A stretch of 64,000 nt of DNA from Sarcina sp. DSM 11001 (GCF_900101015.1 NZ_FNFZ01000007.1:62001-126000); one strand, 5' to 3'. Shown: positions 7,936-17,492, counted from the stretch's first letter. Notes: generated by a model not told the origin, from the letters alone. Numbers and translations: made by a program.

Positions 7936-9057
7936 ATGAGCAGAAATCGGAAAAAGGTATTGTTTGTTGCGGAAGCCATGGGGGGAGGTGTTTTCACCTT
8001 CCTTGTCGGGCTGTGCAATGAGCTTGTCAACTATTACGACATATATGTCGCATACGGGATCCGCAGACAGACGCCGGACGATTTCAGAAAGTATTTCGAT
8101 GACCGCGTCCATCTGATCCGTGTGCGCCACTTTGAGCGCTCCATTGATCCCAGACATGATATAGGTGCTTTTATGGAGTTGAGAAAGATCGCGGACAGGG
8201 TAAAACCGGATCTGATCCATCTGCACTCCTCCAAGGCAGGCGCCCTGGGGCGCTGGGCTTTTGATGGAAAGAAAACCCCGCTCTTCTACACTCCCCATGG
8301 TTACAGCTTCCTGATGTCCAATTACAACGCGGCGAAACGCCTTTCCTACAGACTGGTGGAAAAGCTGTCTGCCGTCCGTGTCTGCACAACGATCAGCTGC
8401 AGCGAAGGAGAACATAAGGAAACTCTGAGGCTGACCAAAAACGCCCGCTTTGTCAACAACGGGATCGATATCGACGAGATCCAGAAAATGGTGGATTCCA
8501 TCGGTGAATGCAGGTCGGAGAAATTTACCGTTTTTACGCTCGGACGCATCTGCCATCAGAAGAATCCCAGGCTTTTCAATGAGATCGCTGAAAAAATGCC
8601 GGACATCCATTTTGTCTGGATCGGAGACGGGGAACTGAGGGAACAGATCACAGCTCCCAATATTGAAGTGACCGGCTGGCTGAACCGGGAGGAAGCGCTG
8701 CGCCGTTCCATGGCCTCCGATGTGTTTATCCTCACATCTCTGTGGGAGGGACTTCCCATGTCCCTGCTCGAGTGTATGTATCTCGGAAAACTCTGCCTGG
8801 TCAACGATGTGATCGGGAGCCGGGACGTCATCCAGTCCGGCGTCAACGGTTTTGTCTGCAAGACTGCCGATGAATTTGTGGATTCACTGAGGACGATCCT
8901 CCGTGAGCCTGACCGGATCAGCGCACTGACCGAAAGAGCCAAGAAAGACATCCTTGAAAAATATAACACCCGGATCATGGCGGAGAAATACCGCGAGATC
9001 TATGAGGAAGCCTTTAACGAAACGGACAAGAAGACCCGGAAGAGAAAGAAGGACTGA
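7936..9057 (+). CDS. GT4-family glycosyltransferase
   Basis: The 373-residue protein has the GT-B fold pattern. The N-terminal domain begins VLFVAEAMGGGVFTFLVGL and has KPDLIHLHSSKAGALGRWA and FYTPHGYSF. The C-terminal glycosyltransferase-1 domain has FTVFTLGRICHQKNP and the nucleotide-sugar-binding ExxxxxxxE-like region in SDVFILTSLWEGLPMSLLECMYLGK. Relatives are retaining transferases that act on lipid-linked oligosaccharides. AAGGGAGAA stands 6 nt before the ATG. This is the first gene of the operon, 80 nt behind the promoter. Donor and acceptor are unknown. Confidence 0.9.
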   Translation: MSRNRKKVLFVAEAMGGGVFTFLVGLCNELVNYYDIYVAYGIRRQTPDDFRKYFDDRVHLIRVRHFERSIDPRHDIGAFMELRKIADRVKPDLIHLHSSKAGALGRWAFDGKKTPLFYTPHGYSFLMSNYNAAKRLSYRLVEKLSAVRVCTTISCSEGEHKETLRLTKNARFVNNGIDIDEIQKMVDSIGECRSEKFTVFTLGRICHQKNPRLFNEIAEKMPDIHFVWIGDGELREQITAPNIEVTGWLNREEALRRSMASDVFILTSLWEGLPMSLLECMYLGKLCLVNDVIGSRDVIQSGVNGFVCKTADEFVDSLRTILREPDRISALTERAKKDILEKYNTRIMAEKYREIYEEAFNETDKKTRKRKKD

Positions 9058-9065
9058 TCGAGACA

Positions 9066-10259
9066 ATGAAAAAAACAGCCATTGTTTCCTGCTATTTTCA
9101 ACCGAATTACGGAAGCATGCTGCAGGCTCTGGCGACACAGATGGCTCTGGACAAGCTCGGCTTTGAAAATGAGACTGTCTGCATCGACGGACTGAACCGC
9201 GAGATCAGACGCGCGAAGGTGCTGTATTTTGCGAAAGCTTCCCTGACCTCTGATATCCTGCTCTCCAAGGCAGGCATGGCAATGGCGCAGATCAGGCGAA
9301 GGGTGAGCGGCGGCACGTATCCCGACATGATCAAAGCGAGGCGCGGGGCTTTCAGAAGATTCAGTGAAAAATGGTTCCGGATGTCGGATCCTTACCCTTC
9401 CAGGAGCGCGCTGGGCGAAGCCTGTAAAGACAGGTACGGGACAGTCCTGGTCGGGAGCGACCAGCTCTGGCTGCCTGCCAACATCGCGGCGGATTACTAT
9501 ACGCTCAGCTTTGTCTCGGAGGAAGTCAATACAGTCGCCTATGCGACAAGCTTCGGCCAGTCGGAACTTCCGCGGGGCAGTGAGCGCGCAGCAGCCGCTT
9601 TTCTCCCCCGGATCCGTCATATCAGCGTCCGTGAGCGCTCAGGGCGGAAACTGGTGAAAAAGCTTTGCGGGCGCAGGGTTCCTGTTGTCGCCGATCCGAC
9701 CCTCCTTTTCACAGGGGAGGAATGGATGTGCGTTCAGGAGGAGAAACCCCTGTTTGAAGGAGACTACATCTTCTGCTATTTCCTGGGGAGCAACCGCCTG
9801 CACCGTGAATTTGCCTCCCGCCTTTCCAGGGAGACCGGATGCAGGATCATAGCTCTTCCCCACGTCGATGAATTCGTTCACTGCGATGCGGATTACGCGG
9901 ATGAGACGCCCTGGGAGATCGGCCCCTCGGAATTTCTGAACCTGATCAGGAATGCCGCCTGGGTATGCACGGACTCCTATCACTGCACAGCGTTTTCCAT
10001 GCTGTATGAAAAGAATTTCTTTACCTTCAGAAGGTACAGCCGCAAGACGCGCCAGTCGACAAACAGCAGGATCGACACCCTTCTGTCGCAGTGCGGACTT
10101 GAGGACAGGCTCCTCACAGGGACGGAAGAAGCTGCGGCCAGTATCCGGACCGCCATCGATTACGCGCCTGTACGGTCCCGGATCGAAAAGATCCGCAGAT
10201 TTTCCTGGAAGTACCTGTCGGATGCCATGCAGGACAGGACAGATACAGACATTAAATGA
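9066..10259 (+). CDS. Polysaccharide pyruvyl transferase family protein
   Basis: The 397-residue protein matches the CsaB/PS_pyruv_trans family. The N-terminus is AIVSCYFQPNYGSMLQALATQMAL, and mid-domain motifs are VLVGSDQLWLP, VAYATSFGQSELP and VVADPTLLFTGEEW. The late motif is VCTDSYHCTAFSMLYEKNFFTF, where most relatives have SFHG (here SYHC). Known members transfer pyruvate from PEP to a sugar of a cell-surface glycan, giving acidic ketals; many in polysaccharide clusters are untested. It starts 8 nt after the GT4 gene. Two more such domains occur in the same operon (17493 and 21530). Confidence 0.88.
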   Translation: MKKTAIVSCYFQPNYGSMLQALATQMALDKLGFENETVCIDGLNREIRRAKVLYFAKASLTSDILLSKAGMAMAQIRRRVSGGTYPDMIKARRGAFRRFSEKWFRMSDPYPSRSALGEACKDRYGTVLVGSDQLWLPANIAADYYTLSFVSEEVNTVAYATSFGQSELPRGSERAAAAFLPRIRHISVRERSGRKLVKKLCGRRVPVVADPTLLFTGEEWMCVQEEKPLFEGDYIFCYFLGSNRLHREFASRLSRETGCRIIALPHVDEFVHCDADYADETPWEIGPSEFLNLIRNAAWVCTDSYHCTAFSMLYEKNFFTFRRYSRKTRQSTNSRIDTLLSQCGLEDRLLTGTEEAAASIRTAIDYAPVRSRIEKIRRFSWKYLSDAMQDRTDTDIK

Positions 10260-10487
10260 CAACAGCTTTTAAAACAGCGTTTAAATGGCGTTAAACAGCT
10301 TTTTACATAAGCTTTTACATAAACATTTACAACGGTTTTTAAGACGGCTTTTCAGCACCTCCTGCTGCAGAAAGACCTGCAGGATACCTGAACAGCTGTC
10401 GGATAAGATACACGCGGACATGCTTCGGGGAACCGGCGGGCAGATCCTGAACTGCTGCCGATACTCTACCGGAAAGGGCAAAAGCGA
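10260..10487 (+). repeat. Degenerate AACAGC/TTTACA repeat spacer
   Basis: Between two operon genes, about 100 nt are made of short related words (AACAGCTTTTA, AACAGCGTTTA, AACAGCTTTTTACATAAGC, TTTTACATAAAC). No gene is credible. It separates genes that would otherwise be adjacent. Confidence 0.5.
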
Positions 10488-11312
10488 ATGGGAACACCGA
10501 TCGTAAAAATCCTGGTTGCTTCACATAAGGAATACAGAATGCCGGATGACAGCATTTACCTGCCTCTGCACGTAGGCGCGGAGGGCAAGGTGGATGCGGA
10601 TGGTCAGCCGCTTGATCTTGGATGGACGAAGGACAACACGGGGGACAATATCTCCCGTCTGAATCCCGGTTTCTGCGAGCTGACAGGCCTCTACTGGGCC
10701 TGGAAGAATCTCAAGGCTGACTACATAGGTCTGGTCCATTACCGCAGACATTTCTGTCTGAAGAAAAAGAGCAGGGATCCTTTTGAGAATATCATTACCG
10801 GCGCGGAGCTGCGTCCGATCCTCGGCCAGTACTGGGTATTTGTTCCGAAAAAACGGCGGTATTTCATCGAGACCCTGTATTCGCATTATGCCCATACGCA
10901 TTACGCGGAACATCTGGATGCCACGCGGGAAGTGATCGCGGAGAGGTGTCCGGAGTATCTCCCTTCCTTCGACAGGATCATGCGCCGCAGATACGGATAC
11001 ATGTTCAACATGATGATCATGCGGCGGGACCTCGCGGACAAATACTGCAAGTGGCTGTTTGATATCCTCTTTGCCCTGTCTGAAAAGATGGGAGACACAG
11101 ACCTGTCCTTTTATCAGGGGCGGTATTTCGGCAGAGTCAGCGAGATCATCCTGAATGTGTGGCTGGACCGTCAGGTATCCATTTCCTACATCCCGAAGAA
11201 CAGGATCCGTGAGCTTTCAACAGTGTATACAGAAAAGATTGAGTGGTATAAAAAGGCAGCTTCTTTCCTGAAGGCAAAATATCTTGGCATGAAATATGAG
11301 GGAAGTTTCTGA
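10488..11312 (+). CDS. DUF4422 putative glycosyltransferase
   Basis: The 274-residue protein has the DUF4422 pattern. It starts PIVKILVASHKEYRMP, followed by the GDNISRLNPGFCELTGLYWAWKNL block and YIGLVHYRRHFCL. Later come FVPKKRRYFIETLYSHYAHTHY and the MFNMMIMRRDLADKYCKWLFDILF segment. The family sits in bacterial glycan clusters and is treated as glycosyltransferase-like; no activity can be read from the sequence. AAAGGG precedes the ATG by about 9 nt. The stop overlaps the next start (TGATG), so expression is coupled to the polymerase candidate. Confidence 0.85.
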   Translation: MGTPIVKILVASHKEYRMPDDSIYLPLHVGAEGKVDADGQPLDLGWTKDNTGDNISRLNPGFCELTGLYWAWKNLKADYIGLVHYRRHFCLKKKSRDPFENIITGAELRPILGQYWVFVPKKRRYFIETLYSHYAHTHYAEHLDATREVIAERCPEYLPSFDRIMRRRYGYMFNMMIMRRDLADKYCKWLFDILFALSEKMGDTDLSFYQGRYFGRVSEIILNVWLDRQVSISYIPKNRIRELSTVYTEKIEWYKKAASFLKAKYLGMKYEGSF

Positions 11313-12643
11313 TGGGAAGACCTCTGGATGAATACAGAGCCGGAATAAAACGATGGCTTAAGAGAGGACTCCTTTCCGGAACCGGAAAGGGGATCGTAAG
11401 CGGAGTCACGGATATTCTGTTTTTCCTCTCCTTCGCTGTCTGTTTCAGCTGGGAATTTATCAATACGACCATGTTCAAAAAGGGATTTTCAGATTCCTTT
11501 GAACTGCGCATGGACAGCCTGTATCACATTGTGGTCATCATAGCCCTTGTGTGCGGGCTGATTGCTGTGCTGATGCAGGAAAGTCTGTATCAGGCTGTCT
11601 TCGAGGCGGTCCTTCTCGCGGCCGGGCTTCTGCACTGGAAGGTCGGAGGGGGAAAATATGAGGTTTTTGTCCTGTGCGTGCTGATCGTCGGCATGACCGG
11701 ACGGTCCTTCAGAGCCCTGCTGACGATCGCTTTTACGATCGGGGGGATCCTGATGGCTGCCGCCTTTGCGGCCTCCCAGCTGGGGATCATCGAGGATCTG
11801 GTCTATGACGGGGGCAGGCATTCCTTCGGGATCGTCTACTGTACGGACTGCGCGGCGCATATTCTCTTCCTCATGATGATGTATGTCATGCTCAGGAGAG
11901 ATGAGCTGAAGATTCCGGAGTATGTCCTTTTAGTCTTTGCCCAGGCGATCATGATGATGACAAAGGCCCAGTCCGACGTCGCATGCGGCTTCCTCCTTCT
12001 GGCGGGAGTCCTGGTCTATCGTCTGACCCGCAGGTGGCGCCGTTCCGCTGTGATGAAATTTCTCGGCAGGCTGGCCTGCCTGTCCTTTTTCCTGTGTACG
12101 GCAGCCTCTTTTATCATCACTCTGGGCTTTAACAGAAACGACATGGAGCTGCGCAAAAAAATGCAGTACTCCCTGATCCGCCGCCTGGAAATGAATCAGC
12201 AGGCCCTGAAAAACAATCCCTTTTCCCTGTTCGGCATCAAGGTGGAGGAGCACGGGTTCGGCGGCAGGACCACCAATCTCCCCAACTGGGACAAATATTT
12301 CTTTATTGACTGCTCCTACATCCGGCTGTTCGTGATCGGAGGACTGCTGTTGTTTGTCCTCATCCTCCTGATGATGACCTATACACAGCTAAGGTGCTTT
12401 GCCTACAGGAACTACGGATTTGTTTTCCTCCTGGCTCTGCTGGCTGTCTCCTGCCTGATGGAACACCACCTGATGGAGTATTTTTACAACGTATTTCCTC
12501 TCATGGCCTTTTCCGGCGGGAGATTTCTCAAAGAAACCGGGAATTACAGCAGGAAGTCAGTGAGGGTCCAGCTCCAGGAGGAGGCGGATCCCGCCCCGGG
12601 ATCAGGGCAGGCACCTTCACGGGTGGAAGCAGATCCTGTCTGA
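11312..12643 (+). CDS. Polytopic membrane protein, O-antigen-polymerase-like (Wzy candidate)
   Basis: The 443-residue protein is strongly hydrophobic with about ten predicted membrane segments (for example DILFFLSFAVCFSWEFI, IALVCGLIAVLMQ, LFVIGGLLLFVLILLMM, FVFLLALLAVSCLM). A larger hydrophilic stretch (residues ~275-335, RNDMELRKKMQYSLIRRLEMNQQ...) precedes the last helices, as in Wzy-type polymerases. Nothing in it is diagnostic at motif level, so the function rests on topology and its place between glycosyltransferases. The C-terminal tail is hydrophilic and runs into a repeat block (12581-12700). A second, different polymerase candidate (EpsG family) lies at 16048. Confidence 0.65.
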   Translation: MGRPLDEYRAGIKRWLKRGLLSGTGKGIVSGVTDILFFLSFAVCFSWEFINTTMFKKGFSDSFELRMDSLYHIVVIIALVCGLIAVLMQESLYQAVFEAVLLAAGLLHWKVGGGKYEVFVLCVLIVGMTGRSFRALLTIAFTIGGILMAAAFAASQLGIIEDLVYDGGRHSFGIVYCTDCAAHILFLMMMYVMLRRDELKIPEYVLLVFAQAIMMMTKAQSDVACGFLLLAGVLVYRLTRRWRRSAVMKFLGRLACLSFFLCTAASFIITLGFNRNDMELRKKMQYSLIRRLEMNQQALKNNPFSLFGIKVEEHGFGGRTTNLPNWDKYFFIDCSYIRLFVIGGLLLFVLILLMMTYTQLRCFAYRNYGFVFLLALLAVSCLMEHHLMEYFYNVFPLMAFSGGRFLKETGNYSRKSVRVQLQEEADPAPGSGQAPSRVEADPV

Positions 12644-12700
12644 GGATCATGTCAGATACCTTCACGGGTGGAGGCGGATCCCGCCCCGGAAATCGGGGCG
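12581..12700 (+). repeat. Imperfect repeats spanning the end of the polymerase gene
   Basis: GAGGCGGATCCCGCCCCGG occurs at 12581 and 12671. CCTTCACGGGTGGA followed by GC(A/G)GATCC occurs at about 12613 and 12659. The stop codon at 12641-12643 lies between the copies, so the C-terminal residues of the polymerase are repeat-encoded. Confidence 0.6.
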
Positions 12701-12761
12701 GACATTCTTACAGAAAGAGATGAATCCGGTCCGGAGACCCGGACAGGAATCCGAAAACATT

Positions 12762-13961
12762 ATGATTGAAATCAAGGATAAAAAAGAATGCTGCGGATGC
12801 GGCAGCTGTATGAACATATGCCCTGTGCACTGTCTCCGGATGGAGACGGACGCAGAGGGCTTTCTGTATCCTGTGGCGGACGCGGAGGCCTGCATTGACT
12901 GCGGCCTGTGCGAAAAGGTATGTCCGGTCCTGAATGCGGGGGAGGACATTCCCGCTGACCAGAGCGCATATCTGCTGCAGTACAGGAACGCCAGGGTCAG
13001 AAGGCAGAGCACGTCGGGGGGCGCTTTTACGGCGATCGCAGGCTATGTACTCAGGCAGGGCGGAGTGGTCTACGGAGCCGCCTATGATGAATCGCTCAGG
13101 GTCCACCATAAAGCGGCAGAGTCTGCCGGAGCCCTGGCAGCTTTCCGGGGCAGCAAATATGTGCAGAGCGATACAGAAAGCACCTTCAGTGAAGTCCGGG
13201 AACACCTGAATGCAGGCCGGCTGGTCTGCTACAGCGGGACTCCCTGTCAGATCGAGGGGCTTCTGGGCTTTCTGCAGAAACCATATGAAAAACTGATCAC
13301 GGTCGACGTGGTCTGCCACGCAGTGCCCTCCCCCCTGGTCTGGGAGCGCTATCTGGAGATGCAGGGCAGAAAACTGGGGACCCGGATCACGGACGCAAAA
13401 TTCCGGGAGAAGCATTTTGGCTACCAGTACTCGACTATGACGCTTATGGATCAGGATGGACAGGAGTGCTACGCGCAGGGCATTGACACCGACCAGATGC
13501 TCCGGGCGTTTTTTTCTAATGTCTGCGACCGGCCTTCCTGCTATGACTGCCGTTTTAAAAAGAGATATCGAAAAAGCGACTTTACTATCTGGGACTGCTA
13601 TCCGGTGTATGCCTTTGACAAGAGACTGGATGATGACAAGGGGACAAACCGCGTCCTGATCCACACACAAAAGGGCAGGGAGATCTTTGAGCAGATCCGG
13701 GAAAGATGCCGCGTTCTGGAGGTGGATCCCGACAGGCTCACAGCCGGCGTGAAGGAGATGTTTGAGAGCGTGGAGGAGAGTCCTCTGCGGGAACAGTTCC
13801 TGGAAGATGCGGCCTGCATGGACGCGCAGGTTCTCTTTGACCGGTATTTCCCCGTGAACACAAAGGTCAGGCTCGAGAGGGCTGCGCGCAGGTTCTGCTA
13901 TAGGACGGGGATCTATTCCGCCGCTAAACGGGCGGCCAGAAAGATCCTCAAGAAGGACTGA
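12762..13961 (+). CDS. FrhB-type Fe-S protein (coenzyme F420 hydrogenase/dehydrogenase beta-subunit family)
   Basis: The 399-residue protein starts with two [4Fe-4S] motifs, CCGCGSCMNICPVHC (residues ~9-23) and CIDCGLCEKVCP (~46-57). The FrhB N- and C-terminal domains follow: STSGGAFTAIAGYVLRQGG, GSKYVQSDTESTF, VCYSGTPCQIEGL, VDVVCHAVPSP and PSCYDCRFKKRYRKSDFTIWDCY. The family also includes F420-dependent enzymes, but copies like this are common in gut-bacterial glycan clusters next to pyruvyl-transferase genes. A flavin-linked redox modification of a sugar is plausible, not shown. ATG 12762 begins the conserved domain; an in-frame ATG at 12720 is possible. A homologous domain is fused to a pyruvyl transferase at 17493. 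Confidence 0.88.
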   Translation: MIEIKDKKECCGCGSCMNICPVHCLRMETDAEGFLYPVADAEACIDCGLCEKVCPVLNAGEDIPADQSAYLLQYRNARVRRQSTSGGAFTAIAGYVLRQGGVVYGAAYDESLRVHHKAAESAGALAAFRGSKYVQSDTESTFSEVREHLNAGRLVCYSGTPCQIEGLLGFLQKPYEKLITVDVVCHAVPSPLVWERYLEMQGRKLGTRITDAKFREKHFGYQYSTMTLMDQDGQECYAQGIDTDQMLRAFFSNVCDRPSCYDCRFKKRYRKSDFTIWDCYPVYAFDKRLDDDKGTNRVLIHTQKGREIFEQIRERCRVLEVDPDRLTAGVKEMFESVEESPLREQFLEDAACMDAQVLFDRYFPVNTKVRLERAARRFCYRTGIYSAAKRAARKILKKD

Positions 13962-13983
13962 ATCAATAAATAGGGCGGATGGA

Positions 13984-15051
13984 ATGGATAGGACTGAAAA
14001 AGAGAAAAAAGCTCCGCAGGTGAGCATCATTGTGCCGGTCTATAAGGTCCCTGAGGGTTTTCTGCGCAAGTGCGTGGAGAGCTGCGGGGCCCAGACCCTT
14101 GAGGAGATCGAGATCCTGCTCGTCGATGACGGGTCGCCGGACGACTGCGGCAGCATCTGCGACGAATATGCGGCGCAGGACGAGAGGATCCGGGTCATCC
14201 ACAAGGAGAACGGAGGTCTGTGCAGTGCCCGCAACGCGGGGTGCCTGGCGGCGCGGGGCGAATGGATCATGTTCGTGGACGGGGATGACTGGATCGACCC
14301 CGATATGTGTGAAAGAATGCTCGAAGCGGGCAGCCGGGAGAATGTCGACCTCGTTATGTGCGGGATCACCAAGGAATATGAGCACTCCTCCCAAGTCTAC
14401 CGGTTTTACCTGCGCGACTATGAGGAGAGCGGCAAGGTCTACAGAGGCCGGGAGTGCCGCTGGCTCCAGCAGCAGCTCCTGGTCTACAACGGCAATATCG
14501 CGGTGGCATATTCCAAGCTGATCCGCAGGCGCCTGATCATGGAGAACAACATCCTGCACGACGAAGAGCTCCGCCAGGGAGCGGAGGGACTGGAGTTCAA
14601 CCTTCGTCTGTTCGAAAAACTCCGGAGCGCGCTCTTTTTGAACCGGCCTTTTTATCACTATATCTATAATGACACTTCGATCTCCGCCTCCCACAGCGAA
14701 GAAAACCACGCCTTCGTGATCCGTTGCTTTGAGAGGATCCGGGACCTGATCGAGGAGAGCGATAACCGGGACAGGCTCCTGCCCTGGTTTGACAACCGCC
14801 TTCTGTATGTGATCATCACGACAGCCATCAGCGGTTATTTCAACCCGGATAATCCCGCCTCTTACAGAGAAAAGAAGAGAGGGTATGAGACCTATCTGCA
14901 GCAGCCCATCGTCAGCCGGGCTCTGCAGACAGACAACCTCCGGGGGCTTTCCAGACAGCGCAAAACGGTCCTGTTCCTGATCAGGCACAGGCAGTTCAGG
15001 GCGCTGGATCTGATGGGACGCGCCAGAAAATGGCAGAAGGAACATCTTTAA
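13984..15051 (+). CDS. GT2-family glycosyltransferase
   Basis: The 355-residue protein has a standard GT-A domain: VSIIVPVYKVPEGFLRKCVESC, then ILLVDDGSPDDCGSICDEYA with nucleotide-binding DDGS near residue 50. NGGLCSARNAG follows, and the DxD-type metal site is in FVDGDDWIDPDMCE (~100). The C-terminal half is a helical region of the kind found in capsule transferases (YHYIYNDTSISAS). The gene begins 22 nt after the FrhB-type gene. The transferred sugar cannot be predicted. Confidence 0.92.
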   Translation: MDRTEKEKKAPQVSIIVPVYKVPEGFLRKCVESCGAQTLEEIEILLVDDGSPDDCGSICDEYAAQDERIRVIHKENGGLCSARNAGCLAARGEWIMFVDGDDWIDPDMCERMLEAGSRENVDLVMCGITKEYEHSSQVYRFYLRDYEESGKVYRGRECRWLQQQLLVYNGNIAVAYSKLIRRRLIMENNILHDEELRQGAEGLEFNLRLFEKLRSALFLNRPFYHYIYNDTSISASHSEENHAFVIRCFERIRDLIEESDNRDRLLPWFDNRLLYVIITTAISGYFNPDNPASYREKKRGYETYLQQPIVSRALQTDNLRGLSRQRKTVLFLIRHRQFRALDLMGRARKWQKEHL

Positions 15052-15063
15052 GAGGATATGGCA

Positions 15064-16038
15064 ATGATGGAAGAACTGATTTCCATAGTGATTCCTGTCT
15101 ATAATGTAAAGCCTTTTCTGCGCACCTGCGCGGAGAGTGTTTTCGCCCAGACCTTCCGGAACCTGGAGATCCTGTTTATAGACGACGGCTCGACAGACGG
15201 GAGCGGGGAGATCTGCGACGAGCTGGCTGCGCAGGATCCCAGAGTCCGCGTGATCCACCAGCCAAACGGCGGCCTCTCCGATGCCCGTAATACGGGGATC
15301 GAGGCATGTACGGGAAAATGGATCTATTTTCTGGACAGCGATGACGCGATCTCGCCGGTCACCATCGCCCATCTGTGGACGGCCTGTATCAAGACCAGGG
15401 CAGATGTCGCGGTCGGGGATTTTCTCAGGTTTTCCACACAAGAGGTCCCGCAGGAGAGGCGCAGTTTTGCCAGTGAATCTTTCGGGACGGAAGAGGCGCT
15501 CCGGCGTATGCTGATGAATGAGGGATTCGGCCATCAGGCCTGGGGGAAGCTCTTTAACAGGCAGCTCTGGTCTGTGCTCAGATTTCCCAAGGGTCTGCTC
15601 TATGAGGACTACGCAGTGATCTATGATGTGATGCTGGGGGCTTCAAAGGTCGCGAAGGTCTCCGACGCTCTGTATTTTTACAGGATGCAGGAGGGCTCGA
15701 TCATGCACAGCAGTATCGGGGAAAAGAACCTCTCCCTGCTGGATACCTCCGCCCGGGTCACGCAGATGCTGCCGGAACATTACCCCGCTCTCCGGGGGCC
15801 TGCTGTCCGCCTTCAGGTCGTGACCTGGCTGCGTTTTTTGAGTGATATGCTGGAAACAGACTACAAACTGTTCCCTGATGTCCAGAAGAGAATCATCGAT
15901 ACCCTGAAGTCCTACAGGAAGGAATTCCTCGGCATGAAGGATGTGCGGAAGGTGGATAAACTCAAGTTCCGCGCGCTCATGAGGGGAAAATGGCTGTTTT
16001 ATCTGATGTACAGAGCATCGGATGCAAAGAAGAAGTGA
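15064..16038 (+). CDS. GT2-family glycosyltransferase
   Basis: The GT-A domain begins LISIVIPVYNVKPFLRTCAESV, with ILFIDDGSTDGSGEICDELA, NGGLSDARNTGIEA and the DxD region IYFLDSDDAISP. AGAGGA at 15051-15056 suits ATG 15064 (324 residues) better than ATG 15058. GHQAWGKLFNRQLW and LLYEDYAVIYDVML belong to the acceptor-side region common in this subfamily. It sits 12 nt from the previous GT2 gene and 9 nt from the EpsG-like gene, so the three are surely co-transcribed. Confidence 0.92.
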   Translation: MMEELISIVIPVYNVKPFLRTCAESVFAQTFRNLEILFIDDGSTDGSGEICDELAAQDPRVRVIHQPNGGLSDARNTGIEACTGKWIYFLDSDDAISPVTIAHLWTACIKTRADVAVGDFLRFSTQEVPQERRSFASESFGTEEALRRMLMNEGFGHQAWGKLFNRQLWSVLRFPKGLLYEDYAVIYDVMLGASKVAKVSDALYFYRMQEGSIMHSSIGEKNLSLLDTSARVTQMLPEHYPALRGPAVRLQVVTWLRFLSDMLETDYKLFPDVQKRIIDTLKSYRKEFLGMKDVRKVDKLKFRALMRGKWLFYLMYRASDAKKK

Positions 16039-16047
16039 GGTTTCTGC

Positions 16048-17256
16048 TTGGTTCCTTATCTGATCACCTTTCTGATCTCCATACTCCTGTGCGGCTGTGC
16101 GGAACTGGCTATGAAGCACTCGCGGGCCGGCGGGGTACTGCTTCTGGGGGCAGCGGTTCTGCCCCCGGTTTTTCTGGCCGGCGCCAGGGACTTCACAGTC
16201 GGCACGGACATTCGGGCCTATGGCAACTATGTGTTCACCTATGCGAGATTCAGCAGCAATCCGATCACCTTTATGTGGCGGAAGAGCGATATAGAGCCCT
16301 TTTATAAAGGACTGGCTGCCCTTGTCTCGAGGTTCACGGACAACCCCCACTGGTTTTATTTCGCTACAGCCCTGGTCATCTGCGGATGCATCATGGGAGG
16401 GCTGTATCACTACCGGAGGTTCTGTTCCATCACTCTGAGCTGGGCCTGCTTTCTTTTTCTTTTTTACGGGGATACGCTCAACACCATGCGGCAGTGTCTG
16501 GCACTGGCGGTCGTATTCTGGAGTTTCCCGTTCTTTTTGAGAAAAAAATACATTCTCTATGCCCTGTTCCAGGTCGTGGCCATCCTGTTCCATACGACTG
16601 CCAGCATCGCTTTGCTGTTCCCCCTGCTGTATCTGTTCCTGCGGAGGGCTTCGGTGCAGTGGATGCAGTTTTTCTTTATTATTCTCTGCATGGGCGTCAT
16701 CATGTTTTACAGCCCTGTGCTGCGGACAATACTGAAAACCGGGCTTCTGCCCGGCAAATTCTACCGTTATCTGGCCAAGGGAGTCGCTGTCGCCGTGAAC
16801 CCGACCATCCTGCGCCTGCCTCCGCTTGTGCCCATTCTCCTCTATTATGACCGGTTTTGCGGTTTTCAGGCCGGGGAGGCGGCCCTCGTCCCGCCCCGCA
16901 GGGACAGGAACCCTGAAGGAGCTGACCGGTTTCCGGCAGAGGAGACCATGCCGGGCATGCTGATTGTTCTGATGCTGCTTTTGGAGATCTGTACCGTTCA
17001 GCTGCGCAGCGTGATGCCTACCCTGTACAGGATCAGCTATTATTTTGGGAGCTTCCGCTTTATCGCCTATTCCAGGCTGCCGCGGATCCTGCGCAAGGAC
17101 AACCGGCTCCTGGTTGCCGCCCTGCTGCTCCTCTACCTTCTGGTCCTGTGGGTTTATCAGAACGTGATCCAGGGGAACAACGGGATCTATCCTTATCAGG
17201 CCGCCCCGGAATGGTGGAAGCTGTGCTATGGGCTGACTCCCCCGTCTTTGAACTGA
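16048..17256 (+). CDS. EpsG-family polysaccharide polymerase candidate
   Basis: The 402-residue membrane protein starts from TTG (GAGG 8 nt upstream). It matches EpsG/Wzy-type proteins: FLAGARDFTVGTDIRAYGNYVF near residue 45, the YHYRRFCSITLSWACFLFLFYGDTLNTMRQCLALAVVFWSF region with the conserved NxxRQxxA pattern, and YALFQVVAILFHTTASIALLFPLLYLFL. About ten hydrophobic segments are visible. Residues ~270-305 (GFQAGEAALVPPRRDRNPEGADRF) form an unusually polar loop. With the membrane protein at 11312 it gives the cluster two polymerase candidates. Confidence 0.8.
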   Translation: MVPYLITFLISILLCGCAELAMKHSRAGGVLLLGAAVLPPVFLAGARDFTVGTDIRAYGNYVFTYARFSSNPITFMWRKSDIEPFYKGLAALVSRFTDNPHWFYFATALVICGCIMGGLYHYRRFCSITLSWACFLFLFYGDTLNTMRQCLALAVVFWSFPFFLRKKYILYALFQVVAILFHTTASIALLFPLLYLFLRRASVQWMQFFFIILCMGVIMFYSPVLRTILKTGLLPGKFYRYLAKGVAVAVNPTILRLPPLVPILLYYDRFCGFQAGEAALVPPRRDRNPEGADRFPAEETMPGMLIVLMLLLEICTVQLRSVMPTLYRISYYFGSFRFIAYSRLPRILRKDNRLLVAALLLLYLLVLWVYQNVIQGNNGIYPYQAAPEWWKLCYGLTPPSLN

Positions 17257-17492
17257 ACCGGGGGACAGTTCCGGTTCCCTTTTCAAACATATGACTGCGC
17301 GGACGGGGGTGGACCAGGGGGACAGATCACCGGTCCGCTCTCCGATGCCCCGGGGAGTTTGAACCGGAGAGATTCCTTCTGCCGCTTTTTCATGGGATTC
17401 TATCAGTCCGGTACGTTAAGCTATATGATGTTTGAAACGGAGAGATTCCTTCTCCCTCTTTTTCATGCCGCGATTCAGGAGGCAGAAAGTCA
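17257..17492 (+). repeat. Spacer with GGGGACAG-type palindrome and a 73-bp-period direct repeat
   Basis: GGGGGACAGTTCCGGTTCCC lies just after the EpsG-like gene, and a related GGGGGACAG occurs about 50 nt on. TTTGAAMCGGAGAGATTCCT continues to CTTTTTCATG in two near-identical copies (17358-17400 and 17431-17476). An AGGAGG site for the next gene overlaps the end of the second copy. No gene is seen. Confidence 0.6.

Noticed and set aside
10260-10487. Two overlapping short frames in the spacer before the DUF4422 gene
   Set aside because: They translate low-complexity repeat sequence and one merely extends the real gene upstream of its ribosome-binding site.
12762-13961. True F420-reducing hydrogenase subunit
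   Set aside because: There are no hydrogenase large or small subunits or F420 biosynthesis genes in the window, and the context is a glycan cluster.
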